64,000 nucleotides of DNA. It comes from Notamacropus eugenii. Taxonomy: Eukaryota > Chordata > Mammalia > Diprotodontia > Macropodidae. Every line of letters starts with the position of its first letter. The stretch's first letter is position 1. A program made the position numbers and the translations under genes. Shown here one piece after another: positions 22,095-32,275 of this stretch. The notes under the pieces are model-generated. The model did not search any database, was not told the origin of the DNA, and saw nothing but the letters and a program-made list of their open reading frames with translations. Location: assembly GCF_028372415.1 (NCBI RefSeq), contig NC_092875.1, forward strand, positions 184,240,522 to 184,304,521, given 5' to 3'.

Positions 22095-23480
22095 ATTTTT
22101 TCTATTTTTTGAAAACTTTAATTAATTTATTTGCTTTTAGTTTTCAATAATCGCTTCCTCAAGTCTTAAATTTTCTCCCCCTCCCTTTCCCCTTCCTCCC
22201 TGAGACTGCATGCAATCTTATATGGATTCTACACATATATTCTTATTAAACACATTTTCACATTAGTCATGTTGCATAGAAGAATTGAAACAAATGGAAG
22301 AAACCATGAGAAAAACCAAAACAAAACAAAGCATAAGAGAAAATAGTCTGCTTCATTCTGCATTCTGATTCCATAGTTCTTTCTCTGAATGTGGATGGTA
22401 TTTTGCCTCAGCAGTACTTTGGGAATATTTTAGGTCCTTGCATTGCTGTGAAGGGCTTAGTCTATCAGAAACAGTCCTCACACACTGTGGGTATTACTGC
22501 GTAGTATGATCTGGTTTTGTTCGTTTCACTCAGCATCAGTTCATATAAGTCTTTCCATGTTTTTCTGAGTCCTACTCTTCATCATTTCTTATGGTACAAT
22601 AGTATTCCATTACATTCATATGCCACAACTTGTTCAGCCATTCCCCAGTTGATGGACATCCCCTTGATTTCCAGTTCTTGGCCACCACAAGAAGAGCTGC
22701 TATAAATATTTTTGTACATGTGGGACCTTTTCCCATTTTTATGATCTCTTTGGAGATCATAGAAGTGATATTGCTATGGCAAAGAGTATACACATTTTTG
22801 TAACCCTTTGGGCATAGTTCCAAATGGTTCTCCAGAATGGTTGGATAAACTCACAGCTCCACCAACAATGAATTAGCATTCCAACTTTCTCACATCTTCT
22901 CCAACATCTATCATCTTCCTGTTTTGTCATGTTTGCTAATCTGATAGGTGTTATGTGGTATCTTAGAGTTGTTTTGATTTGCATCTCTCTAATCAATAGT
23001 GATTTAGAGCATTTTTTCATATGACTATAGATATATTTAATTTCTTCCTCTGAAATTGCCTGTTCGTATCCTTTGACCATTTATCAGTTGGGAATGACTT
23101 GTATTTCTGTACATTTGACACGGTTCTCTATGTATTTTAGAAATGAGGCCTTTATCACTGACACCAGTTGTAAAAGTTCTTTCCCAGTTTTCTACTTCCC
23201 TCCTAATCTTGGTTGTATTAGATTTGTTTGTGCAAAAACTTTTCAATTTAATGTAATCAAAATTACAAATTTTGCACTTCATAATGTTCTCTCTCTCTTG
23301 CTTGGCCATAGATTTCTCTATTCTCCATAAATCTGACAAATATACTATCTCTTGCTCTCCTAATTTGTTTATAGTATCAGCCTTTATACCTGATCATATA
23401 CCCATTTGGACTTTATTCTTGCGTACAGCATCAGGCATTGGTCTATACCCAATTTCTGCCACACTGTTATTCAGTTTTCT
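22095..23480 (-). mobile_element. 5'-truncated L1, minus strand
   Basis: Minus-strand frames give the ORF2p C-terminal region. At about 22757-23080 it reads CWRRCEKVGMLIHCWW, the cysteine motif near the L1 ORF2p C-terminus, followed by FWRTIWNYAQRVTKMC. Neighbouring frames at 22572-22823 and 23037-23339 continue it after frameshifts (LLVVAKNWKSRGCPSTGEWL; IEKSMAKQERENIM). The 3' UTR lies at the left, next to a T-rich tail equivalent. Possible duplications near 22072-22090 (TTATTTCTATATC) and 23484-23500 (TTATTTCTATTTA) agree imperfectly. Confidence 0.85.
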
Positions 23481-23504
23481 ATTATTTCTATTTATATTCT
23501 GCAG

Positions 23505-23625
23505 ACTTCCAGTATAATGTTAGCTCTTTGAGTGCAGACATTTTGGAATTTTGTCTTTTTGTCACCAGAGCTTTGCATAATGCTTTGTCTTCATGGGTGC
23601 TTAATAAATACTTATTAGATTATAT
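23505..23625 (+). mobile_element. L2 3' end
   Basis: TTAGCTCTTTGAGTGCAGAC, then TTTTGTCACCAGAGCTTTGC and GTGCTTAATAAATACTTATT give the L2 terminus. Confidence 0.7.
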
Positions 23626-23629
23626 CTTG

Positions 23630-23935
23630 GTAGGAAAAAGGATGAGATCAGAGAATAGCAAGTAACCCAGTGTGGCTAGAGAAGAGTGAATGACCAGAAA
23701 TAGTATGGGAGGACAGATTGTAGATAGATTATGGAGGGTCTTACAAGCAGACATCTTGACTTTGAATTATATTTGTTTAGCCATGAGGGGCTACTAAAGA
23801 AAGTTTTTGAGAAGTGGAATGAAATGACCAGACTTTTGTCTTAGATTGCTTAGGAAGATATATGGAGAATGCATTGTTGGGGAATGCATGAGGAAAATGG
23901 TGAGGCTTTTATTGTATCCTGGTGAGAGATGATGT
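23630..23935 (+). mobile_element. Family R, middle fragment
   Basis: CAGTGTGGCTAGAGAAGAGT, GATTATGGAGGGTCTTACAA, GAAGTGGAATGAAATGACCA and TTTTATTGTATCCTGGTGAG keep the family R internal order (vector: 'gene-like' blocks but no frame). Confidence 0.6.
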
Positions 23936-24650
23936 GGGCAAAGGAAATGGACAATTGTATATCCCCTTTTGCTTTCTCTTTTTGTCATGTCTCCTCAATT
24001 TAATTTTCATGTTAGCCTTGGTGTTTCCATATCTTTCTTTGCTTTTCTTTTCTGTGATATCTGAGTCTCTGTGTTTGTTAATTTTTTTCCTTTTAATTTC
24101 TGGTGATTATGATGTTCTATGCCAACCCCATCAAATAATTGCAGCATTTTCAAAGTTTCTGACATTTTATCAGCTTCGCAATGTTTCCCTGAAAATTTTG
24201 GTCCATTGGGTTTTGCAAAATCCGTGTGAAGAGGAGTTACCATCTCTATTTTCCCAAACTGTTGTTTAGTGGGTGAACAGGGTACAGTACTGAGTTCTAT
24301 GAAGCCTAGGAATTCTGTGTTCTGGTTTCTCTTGTTCTCCTGATTGATGTGCCAGGTTATTTCACAGAAAGCCATAGGATGACAGGCACACTAATCAGCA
24401 AAACAATCAATGAGTCAATAAGCATTTAAATGCCAGTAATGCATCAGGAGCTGACCATGTAGTCAAAAGTGAACCAACTCCTGTCCTCGAGGAGTTTATA
24501 TTCTATAGAGAGAGACAAGTACCATAAATATATTTACAAAATTAGTCAAAATAAATACAAGGTAATTTATAAGGCCTTATGAGCTGAAGTATCATGGAAG
24601 ATCTCCTAGAAGAGGTTGTATTTGGGCTGAGTTTTGAAGGATGATAAGTA

Positions 24651-24830
24651 TTCTTTTTTTTCTTTTCTAAAATGTAATTAATTTATTTGTTTTCAGTTTT
24701 AAACATCACTTCCATAAGTCTTAAATTTTCTCCCCCTCGCTCTCCCCTCCTTCCCCAAGACAGCACGTAATCTTATATGGGTTCTACACATATATGCTTA
24801 TTAAACACATTCTCAAATTAGTCATGTGAT
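24651..24830 (-). mobile_element. L1 3'-end insertion, ~180 bp, minus strand
   Basis: It begins with a T-rich run (poly-A of the inserted strand). It continues with the same L1 3' UTR seen at 22105-22270: AATTAATTTATTTG, CTTAAATTTTCTCCCCCTC, ACATATATGCTTATTAAAC, TTAGTCATGT. The flanks GATGATAAGTATTCT (left) and GATGCTATGTATTCT (right) agree at 13 of 15 bases and are a likely target-site duplication. It is severely 5'-truncated. Confidence 0.8.
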
Positions 24831-24877
24831 GCTATGTATTCTAAGAGGTGGAAATGAAGCAAAAAATGTTTTCTAGA

Positions 24878-24975
24878 CATATGGTTTCTCCCCTTCATAG
24901 GAAACCAGTAAAGACAACAATTTGCCAGATCCTTCCTCACAATTTTCATTACCAAGAAATACCTGTGATATCAGC
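24878..24975. repeat. 98 bp module, copy 1 of a direct pair
   Basis: Nearly identical to 26815-26913 in the same orientation (about 94% by eye, one indel). Both copies start CATATGGTTTCTCCCCT, contain AAGACAACAATTTGCCAGAT and end CTGTGATATCAGC. The flanks of the two copies are unrelated. It is not a repeat I recognise. Confidence 0.85.
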
Positions 24976-25117
24976 ACAAGAGTATAGAGAGAGAAGATTC
25001 AATTTCATATTTGAAGAAGAATAAAAAGGTCCCTTTAGCTGTATCATGATGTGCAAGGAGAATAATATACAATAAGCCTAGAAAAGTTGATTGTGGGCAG
25101 ATTGAAAATAGCTTTAC

Positions 25118-25235
25118 CTGACAAACAGAATCTGGAAGGGACCTGGGAAGTCACTTAATCCAGTCTCCTCCATTTTGCAGATGAGGAAACTCAGATCCAA
25201 GAAGGTGACTTGACAAAGGAGTGTATGAGGTATTC
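25118..25235 (-). mobile_element. MIR fragment, reverse orientation
   Basis: AATCTGGAAGGGACCTGGGA followed by TTTTGCAGATGAGGAAACTC is the MIR 3' end and CORE on the minus strand. Confidence 0.7.
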
Positions 25236-25249
25236 AGAGAAGACTGGCA

Positions 25250-25768
25250 TCTCTGGTATGAGAGCTTACTGAGTCCTTTTCAGGGCTGCTCATCCACCTG
25301 TAATGTCCACCTGTCACCCAGTTCTCATCTGAGGCTTCAAGAAGTTGCAGCATGCACAGCAGCCACACCCCAGTAAACCCTCTGGGCAGATGGGTTAAAC
25401 CAAGTTGAGGATACCCAACAAGCCTCAAACCCCTCAGTGAATTAGAGGGGAGTGTACCCCAAGCATGTGAAGACTTCACCCAGCAGAATGGGCAGATAAG
25501 AATAGTTTGTTCCAACAGGATGAAGGCAGCTGAAGCAGGTGCTTGGTTAGACATTGAAAATACCAAAGTCATCTACTGCATCCTGGGCTATTGCCAGTGG
25601 TACTGACTTTTATCTCCACGCTGGACTTCAATGACTCAGGAAAAGAGAATGAGACTGATGACTTTTTTCCAATTCTGCCTTTGCTTAAATCCAATTCACA
25701 CACAAGTCGTGACATCACTCTATGATGTCATTGGTCCTTTTTGAAAACAAAGGATGAAGAGCAATAGA
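25250..25768 (+). mobile_element. RTE-clade LINE 3' UTR, 5'-truncated
   Basis: A recognisable RTE 3' region: CCTCTGGGCAGATGGGTTAA, GGGGAGTGTACCCCAAGCAT, GACAGGATGAAGGC-like ACAGGATGAAGGCAGCTGAA, and the tail AATCCAATTCACACACAAGT, TGATGTCATTGGTCCTTTTT, GAAAACAAAGGATGAAG. The tail agrees with the end of the RTE at 31150-31190. No reverse-transcriptase sequence remains. Confidence 0.7.
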
Positions 25769-25984
25769 TGTAGTAGTGCCACAGGTGTTGAAGATATAAA
25801 CTGTACTCAAAGAGAGACCCTCTACCCCTCTTACTTCATTTAAGGAGGGAGTTCAGCTCTGAACATCTCATTTCTCACTGTCTACACTACTCTGGGACAT
25901 CTCTGATTTCTCTACCATGTCCCCACACTTTGAGTTCTATCCTCCTCCACTCCACTTTTTAGCTCCATTTCACATGCAGCTTTC

Positions 25985-26105
25985 TCTCTTTATATTGTAA
26001 GGATATTGATGACATAGAATGTCTTTTTTTCATATTTGTATCCACAGTACTTGGCACATAACCTGGCACATAGTCTGTGCTTAATACATGTTTTTAGTAA
26101 CTGAC
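25985..26105 (+). mobile_element. L2 3' end
   Basis: TTTATATTGTAAGGATATTG, TTTGTATCCACAGTACTTGG, CACATAACCTGGCACATAGT and GTGCTTAATACATG form the L2 terminus. Confidence 0.75.
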
Positions 26106-26810
26106 TAGGGTGTTCTGTGTTATTGAAAACTTTCGGGTAAAGACTGAATCAACTGCTTATTAAGTATGCCATAGGGGGAATCATTTTACATGCATGTGCT
26201 GGACCAACTGACTAATAAAAGTCCTTTTCAGTTCTGAAATTCAATTCAGTGATTCCCTGAAATCCTATCTTGCTTTGTTTTTGAAGGTTAATTTTTTTGA
26301 TCACTTTTTGGCATCACTTGTGGCATTACAAATGAGAAGCAGTTATCACTGAAATACCCTATCTGACTCTGCCATACATAGACCATATCATTTCTAACCA
26401 TGCTTAGCCATCTGGTACCTCAACGGTCTGTCAGTGGCCACAATAAGAACTCAGAAGCTTGATGCGACTGGAGCAGCCCACATCATATTGGTGGTAGGTT
26501 ATCAGCAGCATTTTATCGATAGGGAAGGCAACACCATAATTCACTCATTTGTAAAAACAGAGTATCAAACATCTCTTGAGCTCCTCTCTGTGCTAGACTT
26601 TGGGACAGGTCACTTAGTGAGCTGGAAGCAGGGTCAGGTTTGGAACTCACGTCAAGGCAGGACCAGAGACTCTAGGAACCTTGTTCATGTAGGGTGCAGT
26701 AGATGTAGCACTATTTTTAAAAATTGACACATAAAACTTGACGGACATTCCTTTGCAGTAAAATAAACACAATTCTCCTCTCCCAGATAAGGTGTTGTAA
26801 TTTTTTGACT
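26106..26810. other. Stretch without recognised repeat or gene
   Basis: No repeat recognised over ~700 bp. A plus-strand frame of 97 codons (26434-26727) shows no motif and is not called a gene. Confidence 0.45.
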
Positions 26811-26814
26811 AATC

Positions 26815-26913
26815 CATATGGTTTCTCCCCTCCATAGGAAACCAGTAAAGACAACAATTTGCCAGATCTCTTCCTCAGAATTTTCATTATCAATAAATGC
26901 CTGTGATATCAGC
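26815..26913. repeat. 98 bp module, copy 2 of a direct pair
   Basis: Same sequence as 24878-24975, 1.94 kb downstream, same orientation. It sits in otherwise unrecognised sequence, whereas copy 1 sits inside a family R element. On the minus strand this copy is open (QAFIDNENSEEEIWQIVVF), but copy 1 is not open over the same length, so coding is doubtful. Confidence 0.85.
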
Positions 26914-26929
26914 TGGGATTTTGAGCCCA

Positions 26930-27400
26930 CACATCCGGCTTATATCTTAATTGCAATAACTTCTTGTCGAAAACAGCCAATGCAGTGAAATTATGGGGTA
27001 AAAAAAAATGGGTTTCTTTTTCCTTCTCCCTCTACTCCTCTCAGCCCACACATACTTACAAGCCCCTTTCCCTCCTCTCCCCAACCCCCAACCTCACAGA
27101 GCCCGGAAAGTCTTTCAGCATTCCTGAAAAGTTACATAAGACAGCAGGAGCAGATAACATTGTATGTTTTGAGTTAAAAAGGCAGAATGTTTATGCCTCT
27201 ATGTAGAGAAGAATGAAAGAATGTTCCTTTCAGGAACCATATCTGAAATAGCTGGAAAGCTAACAAGTGCTTCTCTTGCAGTAAAAATTACCCTCAAGGA
27301 TTTAGGAGCACTCTCCCTGGCTTTATAGAGTAGCCGAGTTCTGTCACTTTTCATTTAAGATGAATTGTAAAAATGTAACAGTAATAGCTAACGCTTATTT
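26930..27400. other. Repeat-free stretch
   Basis: No repeat was recognised. Sequence complexity is balanced apart from a short C/T-rich part near 27010-27110. No coding evidence. Confidence 0.45.
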
Positions 27401-27429
27401 GGAGGTTTTGGGTTTGCAAAGGATTGTAA

Positions 27430-27692
27430 ATAATAGTAATAACTAGTATTTATTTAGCACTTTAGGCTTTGCAAAGTGTTTTACAAATATTATCTCATAT
27501 CTTTGCAACCACCTTGGGAGGCAGGCGTTATCATTAGCCTCATTTTACTAAATTCTAAATTCTCATTTAGATGAAGAAATGAGGCAGACAGAGGTTAAGT
27601 GACTAGGATCACTCACCTGCTAAGTGTCTGAGATCGGATTTGAACTCAGGTCTTCCACACTCTAAGTCTTTTGCTCTATCCAATCATTGTTC
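27430..27692 (-). mobile_element. MIR-family SINE, reverse orientation
   Basis: TAGTATTTATTTAGCACTTT, CTTTGCAAAGTGTTTTACAA, TCTTTGCAACCACCTTGGGA, CAGAGGTTAAGTGACTAGGA and GATTTGAACTCAGGTCTTCC appear in MIR order on the minus strand. A short AAATTCTAAATTCTC duplication interrupts the middle. Confidence 0.8.
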
Positions 27693-27769
27693 CAAATGAT
27701 CTTATTAGATCTTCTCCGTAACCCTGGAGATAGAGATATTATTACTATTCCTATTTTACCAATGAGGAT

Positions 27770-28062
27770 AATAGATCTAGAGTTGGAAAGAACCTCAGAG
27801 TTCATCTAGTCCAGGGGTGGGGAACCTGTGGCCTTGAGACCACATGTGACCCTCTAAGGGGCACATATGGTCTCAAGGTCACAGCTTGGCCACTCCTGAA
27901 TTCTAATCCAATCTCCTCATTTTATAGATGAGGAAAATGTGGATGGGAAGATTACATAACTTGTCCAAGGTCATGAAAATAATAAATGTGAGAAGCAGAA
28001 TTTGAAATCAGGGTCTATGACTCTGGCATCAGTGCTCTTTCCATTCTACTAATCTGAGAATG
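27770..28062 (-). mobile_element. MIR split by a palindromic MITE
   Basis: Left part: GAGTTGGAAAGAACCTCAGA. Right part: ATCTCCTCATTTTATAGATG, AACTTGTCCAAGGTCATGAA and AGTGCTCTTTCCATTCTACT. The 87 bp between them is a hAT-like MITE. Confidence 0.75.
27812..27898. mobile_element. Palindromic hAT-like MITE, 87 bp
   Basis: It begins CAGGGGTGGGGAACCTGTGG and ends GGCCACTCCTG. The second half is the reverse complement of the first with about 80% identity over ~42 bp arms (CTTGAGACCA / TGGTCTCAAGG at the centre). The CAGGGGTG end is typical of hAT-Charlie elements. Flanks ATCTAGTC (27804-27811) and TTCTAATC (27901-27908) agree at 6 of 8 bases, compatible with a decayed 8 bp duplication if two extra bases are allowed. 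Confidence 0.75.
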
Positions 28063-29040
28063 CTTGGTTCAAAGAGCTAAGAAAGGATGTTGTGAATACA
28101 GTAGCAGGGGCAATACACCAACCCCAAATAGTTCATCTGAGGCCACCTGACCTGGCCCTACTTCTCAGCAAAGCTGCCTGTAGCTAAGGGCAGTCCCACA
28201 GGTGACTAATACTCTTTAAGGGAGCTTAAGGTCATGTTAACACCGCCTTATTTCCAGGAAGCCTCTGGGGCACCCCTACTGCCTGTAAGAGGCTGGAACA
28301 TTCAGTTTGGGTACAGGGCAGGGTCTTTGTTTTGCACAGGACCTGCAATCCTTTTTTTTTTTTTTCTGATGGGTCAGAGGTGTGAATAAGGATTTGTCCC
28401 CAACTCCAAAGTAAATATATATATTTTTATAAAGCCTTTAAAGAGACCAGAGAGGATGTCTTCTTAACGGTCTATTTCAAGAACAGGGAAACAAGATGAA
28501 GGAGAAATTTGTTGGTAATTTAGTTGATTATTTCTGCAGTGAGGGGAAAGCTGGGAAAGGGTTAAAGAAAGGGCGAAGGCGATTTGGGGAAGACTTCACA
28601 GCAAATAGTATTGAGGGGAAGCTTGAAAGACCTGCTTTAGCAGGGGAGATTTCCTTCCTTGACTTTATATCCTGTATTCTTTACTGACAGCTCTCTACGA
28701 TGCTTCTGTTTTTAGGTGAAAACCTCAACATAGTATTGGTAAAGAAATGAAGATTTAACCAAAGCTCTTTCTTTGACTGACTCTCCTCCCCCAAGCACAC
28801 ACTTCTTAATTTTTAGAAGTTAGTTTTATTGATGACATTTTTAGCACATCATTTTAAAAAATCCCCTCATCCCCACCCCTCCAACAAACAAACAAAAACC
28901 CAGTGACATAATTCAATGATAGTAGGACATTCCATACCCACAGCACTGTCCTCCTCACTATTTCTGCCTCCCCTCCCTCAACCTCCACCTTAGACACACA
29001 GATCTGCCTGAAAGGAAAATGGTGCTTCTTCATGTCTTTT
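28063..29040. other. Stretch without recognised repeat or gene
   Basis: A T12 run near 28352 and short AT tracts are the only simple features. No interspersed repeat or gene recognised in ~980 bp. Confidence 0.4.
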
Positions 29041-29049
29041 CCAGGGCCA

Positions 29050-29094
29050 AAACACACACACGCACACACACACACACACACACGCACACACACA
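29050..29094. repeat. (CA)n microsatellite
   Basis: About 22 CA units with a few CG interruptions. Confidence 0.95.
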
Positions 29095-29242
29095 AGCCTT
29101 TTGAGATGTTGTCCAATATCTCCCTTTATTGTATCTGTAGTCCCATTAAATCTTATCATTGTGGTATTATTAATAAGGCAACATATTTTTTGAGAGTACT
29201 GTCATCAAAGCGTTTTACCATTTTGTATGGAGTTGCTCCTGT

Positions 29243-29475
29243 TTGTCCTGCATTCTCGAAGAAGACCATGACATCAGGGAGGTGCTGCTACGGCATGCAA
29301 GTGAATTGGATTCAAGTGAGTGAGAGCTGTGACAAGTCACCAGTCTTACTTTCTCTTCTGGAGCCATCTGGATCCAGTGGTGAGATATAGATCAGGAAAA
29401 CTGGAGATGTCCCAGGATGCAGTGGGGCACCTTGACCTTTGCAAAGTAAGGTCTTTAACAGGTCTCAGACCTGAG
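29243..29475 (-). mobile_element. RTE-type tail / 3' UTR fragment, minus strand
   Basis: TTCTCGAAGAAGACCATGAC opens it (the RTE tail read in reverse). It continues AAGTGAATTGGATTCAAGTG, GTCACCAGTCTTACTTTCTC, GCCATCTGGATCCAGTGG and AACTGGAGATGTCCCAGGAT. No tRNA head follows, so this is a LINE 3' end or a headless SINE. Confidence 0.7.
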
Positions 29476-30185
29476 AACTAAGACTTGTGCAGAGTGCAAA
29501 ACAAATAGAAGACTTGGTCCCAGACCTTGGGGAATTTGCAATCCAGTTGAGTACAAAGAACTCAAAACTGAAAACATTGCTTTCAATATGAGGTCATTGG
29601 GATATACCGTTTTCCCTATAGCCATTTTGTGGCTTAGGGGAGTGTTGAAAATTGCTGCCTAGGCCTACGTCTCCTACTGAGTCTCTCAACAATGTGTTTA
29701 GCAGCATATGGTGAAATATCCCTTTGTCTTTCTACTCAAGGACCAGCTAATCTCTTTTTCTGCTCCATTCTCTGAACTACGGAAGTTGGTTTCCACTAGA
29801 GTTTAAAAAAAAAAAGCATTTGAGTTTGTATATTTCTTGAGTTCTCTTCTCTTCCCTAGGACCCATATCCCACTCACCAGGATAGAATTAAGCAGATTCT
29901 AAGGTATGTTCATTTCCTCAGCTCACTAGTACACGCAAGTAGCTTTTTCTCCATACACAAATTAAGTATTTGATTTTTGAATCTTCAAAAGACATGTCAA
30001 CTGAAGGGTCAATTTGTATAATGGTTTGAGTCCAGACATAGGCAAGGAGATAGAGTTCTCTGTAGTAACCAGAGCAACTCCATCTTGGTAACCCTTCACC
30101 ACAGTATCAATTTTCCATTGTCAAAAGTCTATCCTCCAATCCAAGGAAGCAATTTTAAGTAATAATTTCACTATAGTTTGTGATG
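29476..30185. other. Stretch without recognised repeat or gene
   Basis: Nothing recognised over ~700 bp; no long frame. Confidence 0.4.
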
Positions 30186-30242
30186 AAGGTGAGCTAGTCA
30201 TAATCTGAAACCAGTTTCTTGGCAACAATATTGGAGTGGTTT

Positions 30243-31191
30243 GGGGTGTGGAGTATGGATCAATTTTCTACTGCTTGTGCTAATTTTGGCCTAATAATTA
30301 ACACCAAGGAAACACAGGTGCTCCATCAGCCACCACCACACCATCCATACATGGAACCATCAGTTACAAAAAATAGAGTTTGAATGCTGTGGATAAGTTC
30401 ACTTACCTTGGTAGTGTACTTCCCAGGGAGGTACACATTGACAATGAGGTTGATACATGCATTATCAGAGCTAGCTCAGTATTTGGGAGACTCCAAAGAA
30501 AAGTTTGGGAGAGAAGAAGTATTAGACTGGCTACTAAACTGAAGGTCTTCAGAGCCATTGTACTGATCTCATTGTTGTATGCATGTGAAACATGGACAAT
30601 CTACCAGCACCATGCCAGGAAACTGAATTGCTTCCATTTGAACTGTATTAGGAAGATTCTGAGGATCACCTGGCAGGATAAGGTACCAGACACTGAAGTC
30701 CTTGCTCAAGTTGAACTGCCAAACATTCAAACTATGCTTCAGAGAGTGCAACTCTGAAGGGCTGGCCACGTTGTTCAAATGCAAAACATACTCTTGCCAA
30801 AAAGACTGTTTTATGGAGAACTCACATGGGGCAAGTGATCACATGGTTATTAGAAGAAGTGATACAAGGACACTCTCAAGGTCTCTCTCAAGAACTTTGA
30901 GTTTGACTATGTAACATGGGAGACACTGGCACAGGACCACTCAGCATGGTGTGCTCACATCAGAAAGGGTGCTGTGCTCTATGAGCAAAGCAGAATTGAG
31001 ACAGCACAAAGTAAATGCAGGATGTGCAAATTTGGGATATCCACCCCAAATATTCACACTGACTATTTGTGCCCAACCTGTGGTAGAGCATTCTGAACTT
31101 TTATTGGTCTGATCAGTCACAGTCAGACACACTGAAACTTCACTTTTTCATGGTGATGTCATTTTGGTCCTCTTCGAAAACAATCCAACTA
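30243..31191 (+). mobile_element. 5'-truncated RTE LINE with 9 bp TSD
   Basis: A 949 bp insertion flanked by GAGTGGTTT at 30234-30242 and again at 31192-31200. It carries the end of the reverse-transcriptase ORF and a short 3' UTR whose tail (TGATGTCATTTTGGTCCTCT, TCGAAAACAATCC) matches the tail of the local RTE-type SINEs. The protein (FTYLGSVL, RLATKLKVFRAIVLISLLYACETW) is typical of vertebrate RTE-clade LINEs. Confidence 0.9.
30380..31135 (+). pseudogene. RTE LINE ORF, C-terminal part (RT end plus Cys/His motif)
   Basis: In a single reading frame this encodes the end of an RTE-type endonuclease/reverse transcriptase. It reads through VWERRSIRLATKLKVFRAIV, LLYACETWTIY and HARKLNCFHLNCIRKILRI, then LFYGELTWGK, and finishes CPTCGRAF...LISHSQTH. 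The finish is a CxxC...HxxxH zinc-finger-like motif at about 31070-31132, before TGA at 31133-31135. The frame is interrupted by several in-frame stops. The first, just after QL at 30758, is a TGA where the family usually has an Arg codon, compatible with CpG decay of CGA. I see no frameshift in this part. The product was non-LTR retrotransposition machinery and is now dead. Confidence 0.8.
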
Positions 31192-31449
31192 GAGTGGTTT
31201 ACCATTTCCTTCTTCAGTGGATTATGGTAAAGTAGATTAAGTGACTTGCCCAGGATCATACAATTAGTGAATGTCTGAGGCCAGATTTGAACTCAGGTCT
31301 TACTGACTCCAGGTCCAGCACTCTATCTACTGAGCCACCTAGCTTCCTATTTCCTTGCACACAGTAAGCATATAGTGCAACAAAAAGTGAATATAAAGTA
31401 TGTGCAAAGTAATTGTGAAATGACTTAGCCTGAGAAGCCTGACAACTAA

Positions 31450-31980
31450 TACTTGAAAGTTACATCGCAACAATTCATACATTTATTCAATATTTATTGA
31501 GTGAAGAGACCTTTGTAAGGTGTTAAGGAAAATTCAGTCATTCATTTTTGTATTTATCCATTTGTTCACTTATTTATTTATGTGTTTATTTTAGTCAGGG
31601 CTTATGATTTCATGTATAGAAAATGTCTCTACTTATACAGCATTTCATTTGTAACTAAGTCTTAGCTAGATACCTGGAACCTGCTAGGGTGTGCTAAAGC
31701 CAGCTCCAACTAGTTGAGAGTCTATTGTTAAATTTTCAGCTTGAGTTTTTATACCTCAGAAATAGATATTTGCTATAAATCAGGGCCTGATTTATGGTTG
31801 ATTATCTAGATTAAGAAAGTGTTAATAATGCAGATTAAACTTAAAAGTGTGTGAATGCCTTCCCCCACCCCCAATTGTTAAATATCAGCACACCCACATA
31901 TTGCTCTATAAACTCGGAAGTGTCACAGAAGACACAGGGAATGAAGGCATCCCCAGACTGAAGGCCTGATAAGCTAATAA
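31450..31980. other. Stretch with little recognisable content
   Basis: AT-rich sequence with short tandem TTTATTTATG near 31570-31590. A piece near 31488-31510 (TTCAATATTTATTGAGTG) may be the start of a family R or L2 remnant but is too short to call. Confidence 0.35.
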
Positions 31981-31984
31981 AAAA

Positions 31985-32275
31985 TAAAATAACTGGCATT
32001 TATATAGAACTTTAAGATTTTCAAAGTGCTTTACATTTACTATCTCATTTGAGTCTCACAATACCCCTACCTAATAAAATGCCATTTAACATTTAAAATT
32101 TTTTAGTGGTATTAGTCTTAAATGATAAAGGTGTTAAAATGTTTAGTTGCCCGGGGCATTGAGCAGTCAGCCAAACACAGCTATGCATGCCATGGTATAT
32201 AACAGAGACAGGATTCAAACCAGGTGTTCCTGACTCTGTGATTCATTGTACCATGTTGCCTCTGTCAGGAGAAAT
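31985..32275 (-). mobile_element. MIR, reverse orientation, split by ~60 bp
   Basis: CTGGCATTTATATAGAACTT, TCAAAGTGCTTTACATTTAC and TTTGAGTCTCACAATACCCC form the right-hand MIR portion. After an AT-rich break it resumes with GACAGGATTCAAACCAGGTG and CATTGTACCATGTTGCCTCT. Confidence 0.65.

Larger units (their letters stand above)
24405..25110 (+). mobile_element. Family R copy interrupted by an L1 end and a 98 bp module
   Basis: The left part has AGTCAATAAGCATTTAAATG, CTGTCCTCGAGGAGTTTATA and GGGCTGAGTTTTGAAGGATG. A 3' piece from about 25008 has CCTTTAGCTGTATCATGATG. Between them lie an L1 3' end (24651-24830) and the duplicated 98 bp module (24878-24975). Confidence 0.55.
30190..31350 (-). 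mobile_element. Mar1 SINE split by an RTE LINE
   Basis: The tail part lies left (about 30190-30242: TTTCTTGGCAACAATATTGG). The rest lies right (31201-31350: ACCATTTCCTTCTTCAGTGG, AAGTGACTTGCCCAGGATCA, GAGCCACCTAGCTTCC). Together they make one Mar1 on the minus strand, with the RTE element inserted in its BovB-like tail. Confidence 0.85.

Noticed and set aside
22770-23080. Reading the minus-strand CWRRCEKVGMLIHCWW frame as a host zinc-binding gene
   Set aside because: It is the conserved cysteine motif of L1 ORF2p, with L1 3' UTR following in order.
26434-26727. 97-codon plus-strand frame as a possible small gene
   Set aside because: No motif, no splice or promoter support, and frames of this length are expected by chance in 64 kb.
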